NCBI GenBank assembly: GCA_000727475.1
Contig: KL647302.1
Span: forward strand, 2,241,234 to 2,305,233
Direction: 5' to 3'
From: Sarcocystis neurona
Taxonomy: Eukaryota > Apicomplexa > Conoidasida > Eucoccidiorida > Sarcocystidae
DNA length: 64,000 nt
A program made the translations under genes and the position numbers. How positions within the stretch are numbered: position 1 is the stretch's first letter; each line of letters begins with the position of its first letter. This document shows positions 60,554 to 64,000 of the stretch, piece after piece. The notes beneath the pieces are model-generated. The model made no database searches. It was not told the origin of the DNA and saw nothing but the letters and a program-made list of their open reading frames with translations.

Positions 60554-61252
60554 AAGCAAGTGTTGACAGCGAACTGCCTGGGTAGCGTCAGCGTCCTGCG
60601 TCAGCACACGACATGGGGTCACGTGTACATATATTTTGTACAGAGAGATGTGTCTCGGAAAGGAATTTAAGAGAGAAAGATATAGGGAGAGATAGAGAAA
60701 AAAAGATCTCTAGAGAAACGCATATAGGTTTGGATTTCTCTGCATAGCCTGACACGTAGATACAGACTTAAATAGATCTGTGTATTTCTCTCTGTGTATA
60801 TGCGTAAATGTGAATGTAGACACGTGCACATGAATGTGTGTGTGTGTAATTGTTTCAAGGATACAGATGTAAAATTTCCGTGAAAGTCGCCGCGATCCTG
60901 TGTGCTCGCTGGCTACTACGAGATGTAGGCAAAACGGAACAAAATAGACTACTCGGACGAAAGTTGTCCAAGAAAGCGAAGAAATGATACCCTTCAGAAA
61001 CCGGCGGAAATATATATATATGTGTATACACGTGCACTTTACAGTTGTAGGTGAACATACCTGGATATGTGTCTGATATGCGTCTACGTATATACATATA
61101 TCCGTATATGTATATATACCTATATGTAAGGAGAGAGAGACACGTATATTTAAATGTGTGGTCAGTAACAAACGTATGCCTGGACGCCTAACGTGCGCGT
61201 AAACGCAAACAGGCTCTCAGATCCCGCTCGAGAGGTTTCCACGCGTTACTGT

Positions 61253-61438
61253 GGACCGAAGAAATTGTTTGCCTTTGCGGAAAGAAAGCGAGTTACGGCA
61301 GAAGACCGAACGCTCGGAGAGGTCAACGAGATTTATACAGATTTTTCGGAACGGGAGATCAAAAGGGCTGTGGACTGTGGCCGTTTACCCACGTTCTTGG
61401 AGCGCCACACAGAGATACGCAGGATTTTCAAACTTTAG
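61253..61438 (+). CDS. Unassigned exon-like open frame
   Basis: A plus-strand frame without ATG ends at TAG 61436-61438. An AG at about 61260 could be its acceptor. The peptide starts KLFAFAERKRVTAED, includes LGEVNEIYTDFSEREIKRAV and ends RRIFKL, a charged helical composition unlike the satellites around it. It may be the last exon of an unidentified plus-strand gene. It shows no TPR pattern, so a link to the TTC4-like gene is unsupported. Confidence 0.3.
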   Translation, partial: GPKKLFAFAERKRVTAEDRTLGEVNEIYTDFSEREIKRAVDCGRLPTFLERHTEIRRIFKL

Positions 61439-62228
61439 GCACACAGTATGCGGATGGTCGGCTCAAGCAGGAGCGGTTTGAAATCTTTGCAATGCAGCGT
61501 AGTCTCAGTAGCACTTGTAGGTCCACGCACCACCTTCCTGCGTCGTCATCCCAGTATGCAAATCACATGGGTCCTTTCAGAGTTGTTCTATCAATAGTAA
61601 AAACAGGAACAACGGCAGTGCTGTTTCTCCATTCAGGCACAAGTATGTATATATGTGTGTATATATGTATACATATATACGCGTTTAAAAATGCATGCAC
61701 ACACATCGTCTTATGTGTATACATGTGTATACACTTTAAATCGCGTGTGTGTATACATGTGTATACATGTAGACGTACAGGCACATGTTTCATGTGTACA
61801 GATTGTATTTGTCTGTGGATGCATGATACCTGAAAACTGGGGAATGGAATAAAATAGGGAGGCGGAGGTAAGACATGCGTGAAGGAACGTCATTTGCCGG
61901 AGCGTACACCACTTGTGCACTTCTCTGGAAATAACAGTTTTCTTTTGCTTAAGACTAGGTGGGCGCCCTAAGATTTGTAGATGGGGTGCACGCCCGCAGT
62001 GCGCCGTGCGCCATGCAGCTGTTCGTTTTAATTCATCTGCAGAGAATTCGGTCCTACGAAAAAGGACGTGCATGTACACTGGTTTATGTCTCGTCCAGAC
62101 ACAATATCACCGCGCTGCAGCCGTTGCTACCTCATCGAGAAATATTCTTCTGTATTCAAAAGCTTAGTTATGAAGAGTTACTTATTATGTGCATCCTGGT
62201 GCACAAGCTTGTCTGCGTAAAGCTGTAT

Positions 62229-62354
62229 CTATACGAACTTTGTGTGCAAAGAACAGAAAAGAAAAACTCAGTTGCTGTGGCTCAGTAAAGCTGTATCATG
62301 TTTTCCTATACGAACTTTGTGTGCAAAGAATAGAAAAGAAAAACTCAGTTGCTG
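62229..62354. repeat. Direct repeat of a 49-bp block
   Basis: The block that begins ctatacgaactttgtgtgca and ends aaaactcagttgctg occurs at 62229-62277 and at 62306-62354, with one substitution (c to t). The preceding aaagctgtatc is also shared. This is a recent tandem-type duplication with a 77-nt period. Confidence 0.9.
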
Positions 62355-62488
62355 CGGCGCCTTAGTGAAACGTTTGGAGACAACTGTTCCTCCTTAACAG
62401 TTGAGCATACACTAAGGACGCTACACGGAGTCCACCCAAAACAAAACACGTCCGCATTGACAAGTGTCAAGCTGTAGCCGCGAAATTG

Positions 62489-62830
62489 TACACACGTTGG
62501 CCCGGTGACTATGCGGGAAAAGACCAAATTGATGTTATTTTTGAGCGAGCACAGGCCACACATTACCCTCAAGCCTACCTGTCTAGACGCACAGACCTGA
62601 AGTGTCTTGCACTTTTACATACGGACTTCCACGTGCATGCTTGGATTCAGTTTCCAGATCAGCTTATTGTTTCGCACACCACACTGCGTCAAAATCTTTG
62701 TTTCGCACTTCCGTCGGGGTGTGTGTGTTACTTCCACGTTATGGAGCAAGAGTCGAGCAAGGTCAAGAGCCTTTACCAATCTCTCGTGATGAACTCTGGG
62801 TCCACGAAAGAGTCATCCGAGAGACGCTGA
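62489..62830 (+). CDS. Unassigned open frame of about 113 codons
   Basis: A plus-strand frame free of repeats runs to TGA 62828-62830. The peptide includes DQIDVIFERAQATHYPQAYL and CLALLHTDFHVHAWIQFPDQ. Its composition is protein-like, but there is no clear ATG, no acceptor I trust and no family resemblance. It may be an exon or chance. Confidence 0.22.
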   Translation, partial: YTRWPGDYAGKDQIDVIFERAQATHYPQAYLSRRTDLKCLALLHTDFHVHAWIQFPDQLIVSHTTLRQNLCFALPSGCVCYFHVMEQESSKVKSLYQSLVMNSGSTKESSERR

Positions 62831-64000
62831 GCACGTGAAGTACGTTGAAAGAAAAACGAGTGTTCTGCTTCTCCTCGAAATTCCTCAGGGTTTTCCTGCC
62901 TCCACGCCCGTTGTCAGTCTGGCACGTTTATTTTCCTCTCTTCTCTGTGTTATCATTCTCTGCGCTTTACACAACTCTGCGCACCTTCCTTTTAACGGAC
63001 TATCTCGTCCCCTCTCCACTGTTCCTTTTCCTCGGCTTCCTGTCTGTCCCTTTTAAAATGTGATTCTCATTTGTTCCTTGTACGTGTGATCTTTCGGTTC
63101 TCTTTGCTGCCGCTCCCTCCAAATAATCATTCTGCGCCCTTCGTATATTTTTCGTGCTCTCTTCCTTCCGGTATCCTTCCCCTATTTCCTCACTTACGCC
63201 TTATTATCCCTCTCGTCCTCTCCCACGCGCCTCAACCTGTATCAGCCGTATAGTCATACTGTCCCTGAACGTGTTGTCACCTGTTCTGCAGACAGAAGCC
63301 AACAAAGTCCTGCCAGTCCTAAGCGGGGAAAAGTCCCTTGAACTTGTCGCTTAAAAGACGTAGACCTTCAACTCTAGTGGTACAACATGTGTGCGGTGAT
63401 CAGGGCTGCGGCCGTGTCAGACGGACCCTCGGATTTTGCGAGACGTCACCCAGTTAATTACCGACTTGTGATCCGACTAACTTCTCGTTCCAAACACCGA
63501 AAGGCATCAGTTTTTCTAAATGTGCTTCCACGTCTCTACAGGCTGAACCTGGACCCGTTAGATTTGTAAACTTCACTCGACCAAACAGACAGTGAATCAG
63601 AAATGCGGGAAGAAGAGTACTATTTTTTGTTCCTGTTCCTGCTCAACACGACGGACGTGCAGGAAAACCACGTAAACTGGACCCACGTATTCACAAGTCC
63701 GAGTGTCTTCCTCCGTGGTGTGTGTATTCTTTGCCCCTGTACGTAGTGCTCTCGCGGAGACGCACAGGTGGAGAAACTCGTACTGCTTACATATGCATTA
63801 CGGTGCACGCACGTTTATGTATATCTGTATGTACATATATGTATACTTCTACAAACGAATATACGGGAAGTGATGGGATGCTGCAGAGTCTTGCTTGGAG
63901 AAGGAAAATCGGCCACACAAATGCGCATTAGAATCACACGCATATAGGAAAATTCTTAACGTGAAAGTACCAAAGTCGATGTGTGCTCGAGAGTCTCTAG

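Larger units (their letters stand above)
60554..64000. other. Stretch after the TTC4-like exon; no secure gene
   Basis: If the TTC4-like gene continues, most of this is intron. Contents: GAGAGA/TATATG simple sequence (60660-60870, 61010-61120, 61640-61790), a 49-bp duplicated block at 62229-62354, a pyrimidine-rich tract (62870-63290) ending in acceptor tgttctgcag, and two plus-strand open segments listed separately. No TPR exon, RNA gene or mobile element is recognised. Confidence 0.4.

Overview
The window looks like nuclear DNA of a coccidian apicomplexan. The sign is a set of intron-rich genes of apicomplexan type (a DGAT1 with a long low-complexity N-terminal extension, METTL16, PP1 inhibitor-2, a TTC4-like co-chaperone) embedded in CTG trinucleotide tracts, TATG/GTAC-rich satellites and long pyrimidine tracts. 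The species cannot be fixed from the sequence; a large, repeat-rich coccidian genome is my inference. No rRNA, tRNA, CRISPR array, transposase or reverse transcriptase was recognised. All exons were found by eye, using reading-frame phase, GT/AG signals and remembered family motifs.

Layout. 61-246 (+): possible last exon of an upstream gene. 539-32283 (+): one 15-exon DGAT1 gene of about 31.7 kb whose introns hold nearly all the microsatellite DNA. 32284-35591: mostly unresolved, with one orphan exon. 35592-42255 (-): a previously unrecognised gene of about 20 short exons that would encode a secreted protein (gene A). 42256-44627: nothing visible. 44628-46640 (-): intronless METTL16. 46641-49394: unresolved. 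49395-54015 (+): protein phosphatase inhibitor-2 in three exons. 54277 to about 58932 (-): fragments of a second multi-exon gene of unknown function (gene B). 59522 to at least 60540 (+): first coding exon of a TTC4/Cns1-like gene. 60554-64000: repeats and two unassigned open frames.

The recognised genes do unrelated housekeeping work: triacylglycerol synthesis in the ER (DGAT1), m6A modification of U6 snRNA (METTL16), PP1 regulation (inhibitor-2) and HSP90/HSP70 co-chaperoning (TTC4). They are not an operon. The less expected points are two contrasting intron architectures side by side (kilobase, repeat-filled introns in DGAT1; mostly 55-600 nt introns in gene A), CTG-rich tracts ending at DGAT1 splice acceptors, a recurring 12-14 bp palindrome (core GTGTACGTACAC) inside DGAT1 introns, and the two unrecognised spliced minus-strand genes.
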